A stretch of DNA of 64,000 nucleotides from Siphonodentalium dalli. Taxonomy: Eukaryota; Mollusca; Scaphopoda; Gadilida; Siphonodentaliidae. The position numbers and the translations under genes are program-made. The stretch spans positions 140,321,954-140,385,953 of the forward strand of contig CP136064.1 of the NCBI GenBank assembly GCA_032622095.1, in the 5' to 3' direction. Shown here piece by piece: positions 53,976 to 64,000 of this stretch. Numbering within the stretch: position 1 is the stretch's first letter; every line of letters starts with the position of its first letter. A model generated the notes under the pieces. The model did no database searches. It saw only the letters and a program-made list of their open reading frames with translations, and was not told the origin of the DNA.

Positions 53976-55278
53976 ATGCCTTCGTACAACCTCCGTCAAA
54001 ATCACCTCATAGACTACCCGTGTATTAAATGTAATAGGAATGTACGTCCTCGTCAGCAAGCTGTTGACTGCGACACATGCGGCAAATGGCAACACAGAAC
54101 ATGCAATACCGGCATTTATCAGCGACAGTATTTCCAGGCCAAGGAGGGTTTGATTGAAATAAGTTTCAATTGCTCATCATGCCGACTACAAGACACGTCA
54201 GCCTTTTCGACAGCTCCGTCCAATGCGTCCATAGCTGCACCAATGCTTCAAGAAGAAAGGTAGATATACAATATGTAAATCAGATCGTTTTATATACAGC
54301 TCGTTTCTTTATCGCGATTCCGTTCAATTTAAAAATTGTACCTGTATTCTTCAAATTAAAATCTATACTTATATGTGAATTTCAGTGGAACTTCATCATC
54401 AATCAACTCCATTGACAGCACGATCCACGATTTAGTTGGTCTACTGGAAGAGCAACCTATGGACACCAACGACGATTCGGCGACCACTACCGCGACCAGT
54501 ATCGTTGTCGACCCGACACCAATAACAAGCGACGATAACATTGACGATGCCACCAACGACAATAGCGACGATGATATTAGAGACGGCGACAACGACATTT
54601 CTGTATCCATCAACCAACTTCTGCTTGGCAAGCCGTCCGTTCCGTTTTTCCTGGGAAGGACATTAAGGGCTGTGTATTCCATTGGTCGCAGGCTGTATTC
54701 AGAAAGGTTGCCGACGCCGGACTGGCCACGGCTTATAGGAAGGACAAACCAACACAGCAATACATCCGACAGTTCATGGCGCTTCCATTCCTGCCATCAT
54801 CACATATCCGGCCAACATTTGACAGCATTGAAGCACAGGCCAATTCCACGAAGCTAAAAGAGTTTGTGGCGTATGTCAAGAATCAATGGATAATAAACGC
54901 TCTTTATAAGATATAAGTTAAACAAATGGTTAATGTGTTTACACATATTTTAATAAACAACTCATTCTTCACAACAAATTGTTAATAACACATATAATAA
55001 AAATATACAAATCATATATAATAAACAATTCGTTCTTCATTTCAGCATGGCACCGAAGGATTAACAGCAAGTCTGGCCAACGCCTATCATTCTACAAGCT
55101 GGTGCCGATTCTTCAACTTGAAGCAGCCCATGTAGAAATTGCCATTGCAGCCAGGGATCTCGAGACAGACGTGAGGAAGAAATACACAGAAATAGATACG
55201 AAGATCAGCGACCTATGGGCAAAATACAGAGAAGAGGACATCAGAACATCGGAATTCCTACAAGAAGTGACCAATTAA
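53976..55278 (+). pseudogene. PHD-finger / MULE-transposase gene with spliced exons, transposase core deleted
   Basis: Exon 1 from MPSYNLRQ (53976; the ATG at 53943 is less likely) to 54259 encodes a PHD-like C4HC3 finger: YPCIKCNRNVR, AVDCDTCGKWQHRTC, FNCSSC. Donor AG|GTAGAT and acceptor TTTCAG (54385) bound a 126-bp intron and keep the frame. Exon 2 begins SGTSSSINSIDST, then an Asp-rich linker. In the next frame, from about 54620, it reads SAWQAVRSVFPGKD and IKGCVFHWSQAVFRKVADAG, the C-terminal half of a MULE transposase; the FLYWCH-like and catalytic N-terminal parts are missing. Exon 3 (55046-55278, after TTTCAG) encodes the helical end (WHRRINSKSGQRLSFYKLVP). AATAAA at 55361. I found no clear exon 2 donor. 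Probably a decayed transposase-derived gene. Confidence 0.72.
54260..54385 (+). other. Intron 1 of the PHD/MULE gene
   Basis: 126 bp, AT-rich, GTAGAT...TTTCAG. Joining the exons creates Glu-Glu-Ser-Gly across the border with no frame change, which supports real splicing. Confidence 0.65.
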
Positions 55279-55360
55279 GATCTACAGAATCGGCAAGGCA
55301 AAGAAATAAGAAGACAAGAAGATAACAAGACAAGACTATTAGTTGATTTTGTATGTTTCA

Positions 55361-55366
55361 AATAAA
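55361..55366 (+). terminator. Polyadenylation signal AATAAA
   Basis: AATAAA 83 bases after the stop codon of exon 3; plausible 3' end of the PHD/MULE transcript. Confidence 0.5.
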
Positions 55367-55614
55367 GAATGCCGGTTATAAATGTATTTTAAATTGTTTT
55401 GTTTGTATTTCTGTTACGCCTTATGTTATATCAGCTTGTGTAAATATGTTTCATCCATTCTAATAAGTCTAATAAAATATGTCATTACTAAAAATGAGTT
55501 AATCAAGACCCTATAATCCCTCTAATTAGTTGTTATTGTTACAACAAAGAATAAGTGCGCACACAAGCTTAGTCCCACATAAGCCGTAATCCCCAAGCCA
55601 TAATCCCCCCACTA

Positions 55615-55899
55615 ATTAGTCAGATCAAACGACTGGCCGAATCTTCCCCGCCGAATCTTCCCTGCCGAATCTTCCCTCTGCCGAAAAATACATGGCCGAA
55701 ACTTCCCTCCGCCGAATCTTCCCGTTCCCGTCTGAGTCACTCGAACTCTCCTCTTCTCTTTCTTCCATAGAGCTGTCACTGATGTCATCATTATCAACAT
55801 TTCTGAAAGTGTCGGCCGTTGTTTCATGCTGAGTGTCCGTATGTCTCTTAAGATTGAATTTCGTGGTGAACAATTTCCCCAATGCGGGCGCGAATACAT
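55615..55899 (-). pseudogene. C2H2 zinc-finger remnant with acidic tail
   Basis: Minus strand reads GKLFTTKFNLKRHTDTQHE, a C2H2 finger whose first cysteine pair is lost: the codons before it read CPHW-like in another frame. Then follows an acidic Ser/Glu/Asp tail (DISDSSMEEREEESSSDSD). The reading then runs into a GAAGATTCGGC minisatellite (55625-55740). Like 52595-52919 it keeps the F-N-L-K-R-H core. Non-functional. Confidence 0.55.
55625..55740. repeat. CCGAATCTTCCC minisatellite
   Basis: Five to six units of about 14-17 bp with the core GCCGAATCTTCCC. Confidence 0.75.
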
Positions 55900-55953
55900 C
55901 CGGTTGATGTTGTCTCCCTTTTTTTTACGATCCAGTAGACTTTTGCACGATCG

Positions 55954-56160
55954 GTGTCGACTTTAGCCGGTGATACTACCGTAATTACGCCGCCGTTGTT
56001 CGACATCCTTGCAAATACTCTTGTAGAAACAATATGTTACGCTTTTATCACAAATCCGGTTGAGAACTATGGCGTCTATGTGTACCTTTCTGCGACCTTA
56101 CTTGAGAATGATACGTTATTCAACCTTCCTCTCCCTGCAATAAAGTCCCCGATATTCTAT
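55954..56160 (+). CDS. Unknown open frame, possible exon
   Basis: Open frame reading MSTLAGDTTVITPPLFDILA, TLVETICYAFITNPVENYG, VYVYLSATLLENDTLF. It looks protein-like (balanced hydrophobic/polar, few rare residues) but has no recognised family. It runs into interspersed repeat at about 56200, so any native 3' end is lost. A pyrimidine run and CAG just upstream (about 55915-55936) could be a splice acceptor. Confidence 0.3.
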
Positions 56161-56199
56161 AAACTAATTATTACTCTTCCGCATATACCAGAATATATA

Positions 56200-56715
56200 G
56201 TAACTAGCAGGTTAGCCCGCCACTGTCGTTTGAGCTCAATCGGTTCGAGTCCATAAAGGACACACACATATATATATCATTTGTGGGTACCCGTTTCAAG
56301 GTGAAGATCACCGAGAACGGAAAAACTGACCCGATCCCAGTTCATAGGAAGCCCTAAGTACGTAAGAATCACACAACACGCTCTCAAACAACACGCTCAC
56401 CGACGCTGACGCCCGTGTACAGACGTAATAATCACATTACGCACATTACGCTCTTTATCAACTACACTGCGGATAGGAACGCTCTTTAACTATCAACCCG
56501 ATTAACCCCCGCAGTGCCGTTTGCGGTGATTTTGATTATTGTGAGTGGAGAATGGGTGCTCAGAGCTTCTCCAAAACGACGCGACGACCATTCCCGTTGG
56601 TTTTTAGCATTAGATAGGAAGTTTGAGCTCGATCTGACCAGCCGTGTTCGAGTCTATAAATGACACATATATTTATGTATATATTTATATAGGGAAGTCT
56701 CAAAATATAGAGTAG
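56200..56715. repeat. Interspersed repeat (GAGCTCAATCGGTTCGAG family), copy 2
   Basis: Starts ACTAGCAGGTTAGCCCGCCA and ends CTCAAAATATAGAGTAGA; block order as at 28500-28975. Confidence 0.7.
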
Positions 56716-56837
56716 ATAAAGCCAATAATTCGCCTATATACGGTCTACCGTATCTGCCGAGATTAAGCTAATTTTCACTCTCCTCGCCGACGCATTATGA
56801 CGAGCCGATATTACACGACTCTATAAACTAATTATTA

Positions 56838-57486
56838 GGTGACACTCCACAGTTTCGAATGATCAGTAGGGGTGATTTTATAGATATAAAGTGCTAGTGG
56901 TTTCTGGCACCATTCGTGTGGTATGTATATTGAGACAAGGTGGGATATGAATTTGTGTAATTTTATAAGGTGTTCTAGACTGATGAAAAAATTAAGTGCA
57001 AGTGACCTTGATCCCACCCATAGATAGACAGCAGTAGCGTTTTCTGCGAAACAGTGGCTCTAGATACTGGGTCAATTTTTTAGCACCCAAAATTTGTCAT
57101 CTGCATTAAAAATTGATTTTCTTGAATTGCAAACGGCGAAAGTTTGAATTTTTTTTTTACATTGATATTGGAAGGCAGAGGCCTTTGAACCAACATAGGT
57201 GACCATGCTTGAAAAAATCTGGTATTCGTGCCGGCCATAAAAATGCAATATTTTGGTCATTTTATGAATAAAAATCTCATTTTCAATCAAAAGAACAAGG
57301 GCCATAACTCTTGATAGCCCATATATTATGCAAATTATGTATCAAATTCTGAATGCCTATTTTTCACTAATTTGAGGCATAAATATATTGTATATATGGT
57401 TTGGGATCATAATCCAGTTAAATTTCAATGAATCTATGGGCCACCTATTTCTGGGCCCCTACCCGTTGAAACTGTGGAGTGTCACC
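56838..57486. mobile_element. 649-bp MITE with 19-bp perfect TIRs, copy 1
   Basis: GGTGACACTCCACAGTTTC at 56838 and its exact complement at 57468-57486. TTAA follows on the right; the left flank is ATTA, probably mutated. Non-coding. Copy 2 is at 61730-62384. Confidence 0.85.
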
Positions 57487-57870
57487 TTAAAGATCTGCCT
57501 AAAATCACCATTGTTGTCATTTACTTTACTTTAATTCACTAACTAAAGCTCTTTTGTGAAAAATATCCCATCCAAGGGAAAAAGTTTATAATATGTGTTT
57601 CCTTTTACCATATAGCCCATATTAGTTGCAAACTTTACTAAAGTAGTGTAGACTGGCTATTGGATGGGGGGTGACCAATATCACTTGCCAAGATTTGGTG
57701 TGTGTTTAGTGACAATCCATATAACTTTATACAAATCAAGTTCAACATTCTGGTGCAAGTGTCTGTGTGAATCTACTTTAGTATTTATGAAAAAGATCTA
57801 TATAAATGTTCAATTTTTTGAGTTTTCATCCACACATACGATTTTGTGCCCAGTGTCAGTGGGGTGGGGG
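57487..57870. repeat. Companion repeat R, copy 1
   Basis: Runs from TTAAAGATCTGCCTAAAATC to GCCCAGTGTCAGTGGGGTGG. Recurs at 62385-62757 right after MITE copy 2, and inverted in part at 62949-63112. The MITE may therefore sit inside a larger repeat. Confidence 0.75.
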
Positions 57871-57991
57871 TGTTAGAACGGTGGACATTGCATTAACCAA
57901 GACCATGTCAAGAATATTGGGTAAATTGGGGGGGTCATTGTCAGTATATGCTGTTACCCCTAGATAATCACAATACATATGTCAGTTTTTA

Positions 57992-58055
57992 ACAAGAAAA
58001 CCATAGTCAGAAATGGTAACGCCACCAATATCATATTATTAGCCATAAATATAAA
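57992..58055. repeat. Short dispersed repeat (ACAAGAAAACC family), copy 3
   Basis: Same blocks as 28192-28262, followed as there by GGTCAAGGTC tandem repeats some 150 bases on. Confidence 0.6.
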
Positions 58056-58249
58056 TTATAATACAATTATTCTATAAACTAGCTTTCAAATTTTATGTGG
58101 GAAATTTACATACTTCCATATTTCAAGTTTTCCCGTTTCTCGTGTCATACATTACTTTCTTCAAACTGTCTTCTTTATTACACAAGCTGATGGGCCTGAC
58201 TTCACCCGGGCTGTTTCCCATCTGATTTCCGGTGAAAGGCGCGATTTAA

Positions 58250-58765
58250 CCTTCAATTGACTATTTCGAAAGTTAAGATCAGGTCAGGGTCATGATTTGA
58301 CCCGTCCAAAACACCCCCACCCGGAGAAAAGTACCCCTAGGTATAAAATTTCGTCGATATCCGTCCGTTTTACCCCACTTGACCTTTAGTGAACAATTTT
58401 GTAGGTCAAGGTATTATAAAGGTCGGAGTCATGATTTGTCCCGTCCAAAACACTCCCCTGACAAAAGCACCCATAGGTATCAAATTTCGTCGAAATCCAT
58501 CCGTTTTATCCGATTTGACCTTTGATCGACCACATTGAAGGTCAAGGTCACGCCGAGGTCACGATTTGACCCATTCAAAACTCTCCCCGGACAAAATTAT
58601 CCCTAGGTATCAAATTTCGCCGAAATTTGTCCGTTTTACCCAAATTGACCTTGCATTGACAGTTTTAAAGGTCAAGGTCAGGTCGGGGTCACGATTTGAC
58701 CCTTCCAAAACACTTCCCGGACACAAATACATATAAGTATCAAATTACGTTGAAATCTATGGAAA
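58250..58765. repeat. Tandem array, ~130-bp unit, ~3.5 copies
   Basis: CCCGTCCAAAACA-type unit starts at 58301, 58440, 58570 and 58700 (spacing 139, 130, 130). Units share CTAGGTATCAAATTTCGTCG and GGTCAAGGTC...GTCACGATTTGAC. Confidence 0.85.
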
Positions 58766-58984
58766 GCCGAAGAGGACATGTTGGTTGCTAATTGCTAGAT
58801 ATACGACGCGGTATTTTAAAGGTGTTTCAAACTAGGAGAGTGAAGTACTCTGCGTTTCAAATGGTGATGAATTATAGTATTTTATTATTTTTTTTCCTTA
58901 TTCATTTAGGGGGGTTGTCGGAAATAAATTGCATGTAATTTTTTTCCAAATATGTATTTTCAGACTCACAACTTCAATTTTCTC

Positions 58985-59314
58985 TCATTTTATAGAATAT
59001 GGATTAACCTTAATATCCAAATCATATATACATGAGTAGTATAATCCACATAAAACAATTTTGGATAACCACTGTCTTGGTTTACATGTGATATTGACCC
59101 CATTAACCCTCTTAATAATGCCGACTATGTCAGTGTCTACCAGTCGATTGCATAATTCTACCCTGCGATCGCTTATCTGGCAATTTTTTACTGCAGAACT
59201 ATCCCATGTATTAAAATATTTCTCTTCCAATGGTATCAGAAAACAGTTATATGCTGGTATCTCACTCATCTCATTTGCATCTTTTTCAAATTCGAGGTAA
59301 TGACTAGTTGTCAT
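58985..59314 (-). CDS. Unknown 109-aa ORF
   Basis: MTTSHYLEFEKDANEMSEIP to IKVNPYSIK. Protein-like composition and no repeat structure, but no recognised domain, no poly(A) signal close by and no second copy in the window. Could be a remnant exon or chance. Confidence 0.25.
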   Translation of the reverse strand: MTTSHYLEFEKDANEMSEIPAYNCFLIPLEEKYFNTWDSSAVKNCQISDRRVELCNRLVDTDIVGIIKRVNGVNITCKPRQWLSKIVLCGLYYSCIYDLDIKVNPYSIK

Positions 59315-59554
59315 TTTTTTTAAAGTGCAAACAAAGCGTTGCGATCACCAATATACATGTTTGTACATGTCATGACATCACGAGGTACAAATCTGCGTTC
59401 TACTGGTAGACAATGACCATTTTAGTCATAATAATCTAAACTAAGTTACCAAGCACCTTCTCATGAATTGTAACAATTTATGATATACACTCCGGTGTTT
59501 TTTTCGGTTTCCGGTCAAACCGAGTTGTTGTCCGGCTGGGGTAGATTTTATTTT

Positions 59555-59700
59555 TCTGGGGGGGGGGGGGTGGGTTTCAAATGGTCAGTGGAAAAAAACT
59601 GCAGTTTTTGCTGTTTTTTTTGGGGGGTGTACCCAAATCGAAGAAAACAGTTTTTTCCACCCTGTGTCTGCAGTTTTTTCCCGCCCCCCCCCCCCTGCAT
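59555..59700. repeat. G12/C13 homopolymers flanking an imperfect inverted repeat
   Basis: A run of about 12 G (near 59561) and a run of about 13 C (near 59684) lie on either side of GGAAAAAAACTGCAG...CTGCAGTTTTTTCC. The whole segment can fold, and the G-run could form a quadruplex. Confidence 0.65.
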
Positions 59701-60030
59701 AAATTGTTATTAAAACCGTATATAATATAAAAAAAATGAATGACTCGAAAATTAAGTGGGCCTTTAAACAAAGTCACAATTGCAGTTAGGCTCATCTCAT
59801 ACTCGTCCATTCAGCGATATTCTGCTGCGCAGTTTGTTATAGCCTCCAGTATTCATTGAGCGTTATAGCCCCAACTGTTATAATTCGCCTTTAGCAGGCG
59901 TACTCTTGCCTCAGATTATTGAGATATTAGGTCACACGTAATCACATTAAATCGCATGGAAACATAACAATTGTGTGGGCTGCTTGGCGTGAATATGTAA
60001 TGAGAAATAAGGTCATACGTTATGACATTA
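59701..60030. other. No gene recognised
   Basis: Non-coding spacer. Confidence 0.5.
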
Positions 60031-60034
60031 AACT

Positions 60035-60310
60035 CAAGAAACCCGCGAAAACAAAACAAAATCACATTTAATGTTTTAAGTTATTTCCTTCATAAAAAGA
60101 ATCTTCGTGATAATGAACCCTCTCAATACTTTAGAATATAGAATTAACCTTAAAATAACAAAAACCTTCGGAACACAGAACCTTCGGAATAACGAACCTT
60201 CGGATTGGTGAACCTTCGGAATAGCGAACATTCAGAGAAATTTCGGAATAGTGGACCTTCGGGATAGTGAACCTTCGGAATAGAGACATGCCCCCCAATA
60301 TTCATATTAT
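60035..60310. repeat. Interspersed repeat with 16-bp minisatellite, copy 2
   Basis: AACCCGCGAAAACAAAACAA, then GAACCTTCGGAATA units at 60160-60290. Shorter than copy 1: it lacks the GCAGGATCAGTTCGG block. Confidence 0.7.
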
Positions 60311-60509
60311 ATGCCCAGAGTTCAAAGGTATGGACCCATAAAATTCAAAATTTGGCCCTTAAAATATTGAACTCCAAATTGGAGCCCACACAGAACATCA
60401 CTTAAGTCAAATGTACAGGTCTGTGTCATGTCCCAATGCGGTCCATATATACCACAACATTCAAATTATATGCCAAGAATTCAACGATACGGGCCCACGT
60501 AATGACATT

Positions 60510-60915
60510 CAATCTCAAGAAAACCCGCGAAAACAAAACATAATCACATTTAATGTTCTAAGTTAAGTTATTTCCTCATGTATCTGTATCGGTATGCGCG
60601 CAGGATCAGTTCGGATGTGAGCGCACACTCCATAGAAAGAATCTTTGTGAAAATGAACGCTCTCAAATTAGTCTCAGTACTTTAGAATATAGAATTAACC
60701 TAAAAATAACAAAAATCTTCGGAATAGAGAACCTTCGGAATAGCGGACCTTCGGGATAGCGAACCTTCATAATAGAAACATGTCCCCACAATTACACCGG
60801 TGACGTAAACACATGTGCTAATCTTTGTCGTACTATCGTAAATATCGGTACGATTTATACTCAAGTTAGACATAACCATAATAATACAATCGCCCAGTGG
60901 ATTATCGATCGACCA
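60510..60915. repeat. Interspersed repeat with 16-bp minisatellite, copy 3
   Basis: Shares all blocks of 33665-34130 (GGTATGCGCGCAGGATCAGT, ACACCGGTGACGTAAACACA, GCCCAGTGGATTATCGATCG) but holds only four minisatellite units (60710-60775). Confidence 0.75.
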
Positions 60916-61520
60916 CACAATATGAGAAAATCTACACCAGTGTACACCCACTGTGTGGCGGTAATAACCATAACAGCTATTTATTATCAGAGGCAGCATC
61001 ACGCAGACTGAGGAGACACCCAAATACTTCAACTAATTCCAGAAGTTCCTTCATTTCTCTCTCAATCATGTATGTTGCAAGCATCAAGCTGACAATGCAG
61101 TTAGCTGATACAGCATAGGCAACATCATTTACATGTGTGTCTTTATTGCATCATGTCTTATAGCTGAAAAAACTAAATTTAACAAGGCGCAACACAATGA
61201 AATTATCAGAATATTAAATTTAAAGCATATCAATGACTGCGATTGATCTAGTTATGTTGTCCAAGCTGTGTTTCACTTGACAACATATTGTTTATGTGAT
61301 GACACAGTCTTAGAGACTTTAAATGGTTTTCTCTTTATATTGATTCAGGCCTGAACCCAATCAGTGTTTTGGGGAATATATGTATTAACATAGCACTGCC
61401 ATGAATTATTATGAAGTAACATGATTATTAGAGAAAAAAAGCATTCTGAAGTAATTTATTATCTGCATTTTAACATTTTATAACATTATCAAGCTTCAAT
61501 TAGTGGTGGAATGTTCCTAT
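60916..61520. other. No firm gene
   Basis: On the minus strand about 61135-60980 is open for about 50 residues (SLMLATYMIEREMKELLELV), helical-looking, with no start or family. Otherwise AT-rich non-coding. Confidence 0.3.
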
Positions 61521-61523
61521 TTA

Positions 61524-61715
61524 GCCAGTACGTTAAACATGACGTCATTGGCTTTGAAATTTAACAAAATGGGGCAAAAGCATGGGGGGTGACCATAAAA
61601 CCCCAACTATTATAATTTCTAATAATTGAAGTAATACATGTGGTGTCATATATCATTTTAATCGGCATGACTCCACATATATGGTTATGTAGTCCCGATG
61701 ACCGGAAAATGATAT
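61524..61715. repeat. Direct repeat D1
   Basis: GCCAGTACGTTAAACATGAC... to GACCGGAAAATGATA; repeated at 62758-62948 with few changes. Confidence 0.8.
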
Positions 61716-61729
61716 TGCATATCTCTTAA

Positions 61730-62384
61730 GGTGACACTCCACAGTTTCGAATTATCAGTAGGGGTGATTTTATAGATATAAAGTGCTAGTGGTTTCTGGC
61801 ACCATTCATGTGGTATGTATATTGAGACCAGGTGGGATATGAATTTGTGTAATTTTATAAGGTGTTCTAGACTGATGAAAAAATTAAGTGCAAGTGACCT
61901 TGATCCCACCCATAGATAGACAGCAGTAGCGTTTTCTGCGAAACAGTGGCTCTAGATACTGGGTCAATTTTTTAGCACCCAAAATTTGTCATCTGCATTA
62001 AAAATTGATTTTCTGGAATTTTAAACGGCGAAAGTTTAAAAAAAAAATTCACATTGCTTTTGGAAGCCAGAGGCCTTTGAACCAACATAGGTGACCATGC
62101 TTGAAAAAATCTGGTATTCGTGCCGGGCATGAAAATGCAATATTTTGGTCATTTTTTGAATAAAAATCACATTTTCAATCAAAAGATCAAGGGCCATAAC
62201 TCTTGATGGCCCATATATTATGCAAATTATGTATCAAATTCTGAATGCCTATTTTGCACTAATTTCAGGCATATATATATATATATTGTATATATGGTTT
62301 GGGATCATTATCCAGATAAATTTCAATGAATCTATGGGGCCCCTATTTCTGGGCCCCTACCTGTTGAAACTGTGGAGTGTCACC
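61730..62384. mobile_element. 655-bp MITE with 19-bp TIRs, copy 2, TTAA TSD
   Basis: Same TIR as copy 1, flanked by TTAA at 61726-61729 and 62385-62388, which shows a piggyBac-like target preference. Internal sequence matches copy 1 nearly throughout, with small indels such as a longer TA run near 62275. Confidence 0.88.
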
Positions 62385-62757
62385 TTAAAGATCTGCCTAA
62401 GATCACCATTGTTGTCATTTACTTTATTTTAATTCACTAACTAAAGCTCTTGTGTAAAATATCCAATCCAAGGGAAAAAGTTTATAATATGTGTTTCCTT
62501 TTACCATATAGCCCATATTAGTTGCAAACTTTACTAAAGTAGTGTAGACTGGCTATTGGATGGGGGTGACCAATATCACTTGCCAAGATTTGGTGTGTGT
62601 TTAGTGACAATCCATATAACTTTATACAAATCAAGTTCAACATTCTGGTGCAAGTGTCTGTGTGAATCTACTTTAGTATTTATGAAAAAGATCTATATAA
62701 GTGTTAATTTTTTTGAGTTTTCATCCACACATAAGATTTTATGCCCAGTGTCAGTGG
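62385..62757. repeat. Companion repeat R, copy 2
   Basis: Matches 57487-57870 closely. Confidence 0.75.
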
Positions 62758-62948
62758 GCCAGTACGTTAAAACAATACGTCATTGGCTTTGAAATTTAAC
62801 AAAATGGGCAAAAGCATGGCGGGTGACCATAAAACCCCAACTATTATAATTTCTAATAATTGAAGTAATACATGGGGTGTCATATATCATTTTAATCGGC
62901 ATGACTCCACATATATGGTTATGTAGTCCCGATGACCGGAAAATGATA
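62758..62948. repeat. Direct repeat D2
   Basis: Second copy of D1 (61524-61715). Confidence 0.8.
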
Positions 62949-63112
62949 CCCCACCCCACTGACAATGGGAACAAAATCTTATGTGTGGATGAAAACTCAA
63001 AAAATTTAACACTTATATAGATCTTTTTCATAAATACTAAAGTAGATTCACACAGACATTTGCACCAGAATGTTGAACATGATTTGTATAAAGTTATATG
63101 GATTGTCACTAA
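62949..63112. repeat. Inverted partial copy of repeat R
   Basis: The complement of the last about 165 bp of R (62590-62757), so 62590-63112 forms a long stem with D2 as loop. Confidence 0.8.
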
Positions 63113-63520
63113 ACTAAATTGCAGGAAGGTATGCCGTTCATTCGCATCTGGATTTTCTGGGACCCACCACCCCCAAACCTGTAAAGGAAATTAAGTTTTA
63201 CTCACAATTTGTTTACACCCACCAACCCCCCCCCCCCACAATTTCAATAAATGTGGTCTAAAACCGCATAGAACTCTACTAATATCACTCATTTGGCTGG
63301 GAAATTATCTCATTTTAATAGTTCAAGTAACTGTTCAACCTGTTTCAGAAGCTGTTTTTGAATGGAAATAAAAGTATTATAAATTGCTGATCATCTGTAA
63401 ACGTAGGTCATTGTGCAGGAAACACACAATTCCAAAAATTCTAACTATATCCTGATTAGTCTGTCAGCCAGCCCATTATCTAACATGTCCCATACCACTT
63501 TTGTTAGTCTACTGGAGCAA
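63113..63520. other. No gene; C-run
   Basis: Non-coding; C10 run near 63225. Confidence 0.5.
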
Positions 63521-63524
63521 CGAT

Positions 63525-63925
63525 TATTATACTCAACTAGCTGAAACAGTCTCCCTTCGGTGGCCTGCATGTATATTCAGCGTCGGAGATACCTGTGTCC
63601 CCATGTGTGGGGCTTCGCGCACATTTTTATCTTAGACAGAGCCTTTATTCAGCGGCGGCCCATTTGTGCGCTTCAAGCACATTTTCATCGTTGAAACATT
63701 TTGATTTATATATATTGTTTAAACATATTTTTTAGATTGAGCTCCTTGCTCAATTTAACAAAACCAATTTTACTTAATTTGTTTAATTCATAATTTATAA
63801 AAATTAACACCGTTATAACATCCGCCAGGGTACCCCGAGTCACCACACCAAATTTGGTTGAACTCGGTCCAGGGGTCTGAGAAAAATCCGGACAGATCCT
63901 ACTCGTTTATATATATAGATGACAA
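63525..63925. repeat. Interspersed repeat ending TTTATATATATAGATGA
   Basis: From CTAGCTGAAACAGTCTCCCT to CGTTTATATATATAGATGA, including CACCAAATTTGGTTGAACTC and AGGGGTCTGAGAAAAATCCG. Start (CTAGC) and end (TATATAGA) resemble the 28500 and 56200 repeats, though the interiors differ. Non-coding. Confidence 0.5.
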
Positions 63926-64000
63926 GCAGTCACAGCACTATACCAGACTTGGATAATTTAGGTCTTGTGAGAGATCGTCTGAGTTGATAGACATGCAAAT

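Noticed and set aside
60700-61118. Minus 110-residue frame and plus 73-residue frame
   Set aside because: They cover the interspersed repeat and its minisatellite.

Overview
The window is eukaryotic, AT-rich and almost entirely mobile DNA. It looks like a marine invertebrate, probably a lophotrochozoan or similar animal: it combines APE-type LINEs, BEL/Pao LTR elements, a tyrosine-recombinase (Ngaro-like) retroelement, a Crypton-type recombinase gene, TTAA-flanked MITEs and a PHD-finger/MULE transposase gene. I cannot fix the species. No rRNA, tRNA, CRISPR array or bacterial-type operon was seen, and no clear host gene apart from one possible exon.

Layout. (1) 1-4912, minus: a two-ORF LINE ('LINE-A'); ORF2 is open for about 930 codons and runs off the left edge. 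(2) 6025-7311, plus: a 5'-truncated CR1/L2-like LINE ('LINE-B'). (3) 10090-20159: a nest. A decayed minus-strand CR1/jockey-like LINE ('LINE-C') appears in three pieces. It is split by a 5'-truncated plus-strand relative of LINE-A (about 12300-14557) and by a young LTR element (15064-19527). The LTR element has 939-bp LTRs and a 5-bp TSD, but encodes only BEL/Pao-type gag-protease plus a short extracellular-looking frame, with no RT, RNase H or integrase. (4) 21211-26218: a repeat-borne ORF, two MITEs, a possible host exon and tandem duplications. (5) 28190-34130: short interspersed repeats, minisatellites and a LINE-B scrap. (6) 34526-37607: a 3.1-kb unit bounded by 28-bp inverted repeats, holding a frameshifted Crypton-like recombinase, a large palindrome and a foldback element with 44-bp arms. 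(7) 38283-50840: a decayed Ngaro-like element with split direct repeats A1-ORFs-B1-A2-B2. Its A2 repeat is interrupted by an intact, apparently very recent BEL/Pao element (42944-48838; 1779-aa polyprotein, near-identical LTRs, AGCTA TSD). (8) 52595-55899: C2H2 zinc-finger remnants around a spliced PHD-finger/MULE gene that has lost its transposase core. (9) 56200-64000: interspersed repeats, two copies of a 650-bp TTAA MITE, tandem repeats and a small inverted/direct repeat cluster.

The elements do not form a pathway. What ties them together is insertion order: the old LINE-C, Ngaro and Crypton copies are broken by frameshifts, and the BEL/Pao and gag-only LTR insertions are young. All calls come from reading the sequence and its translations; no database search was possible.
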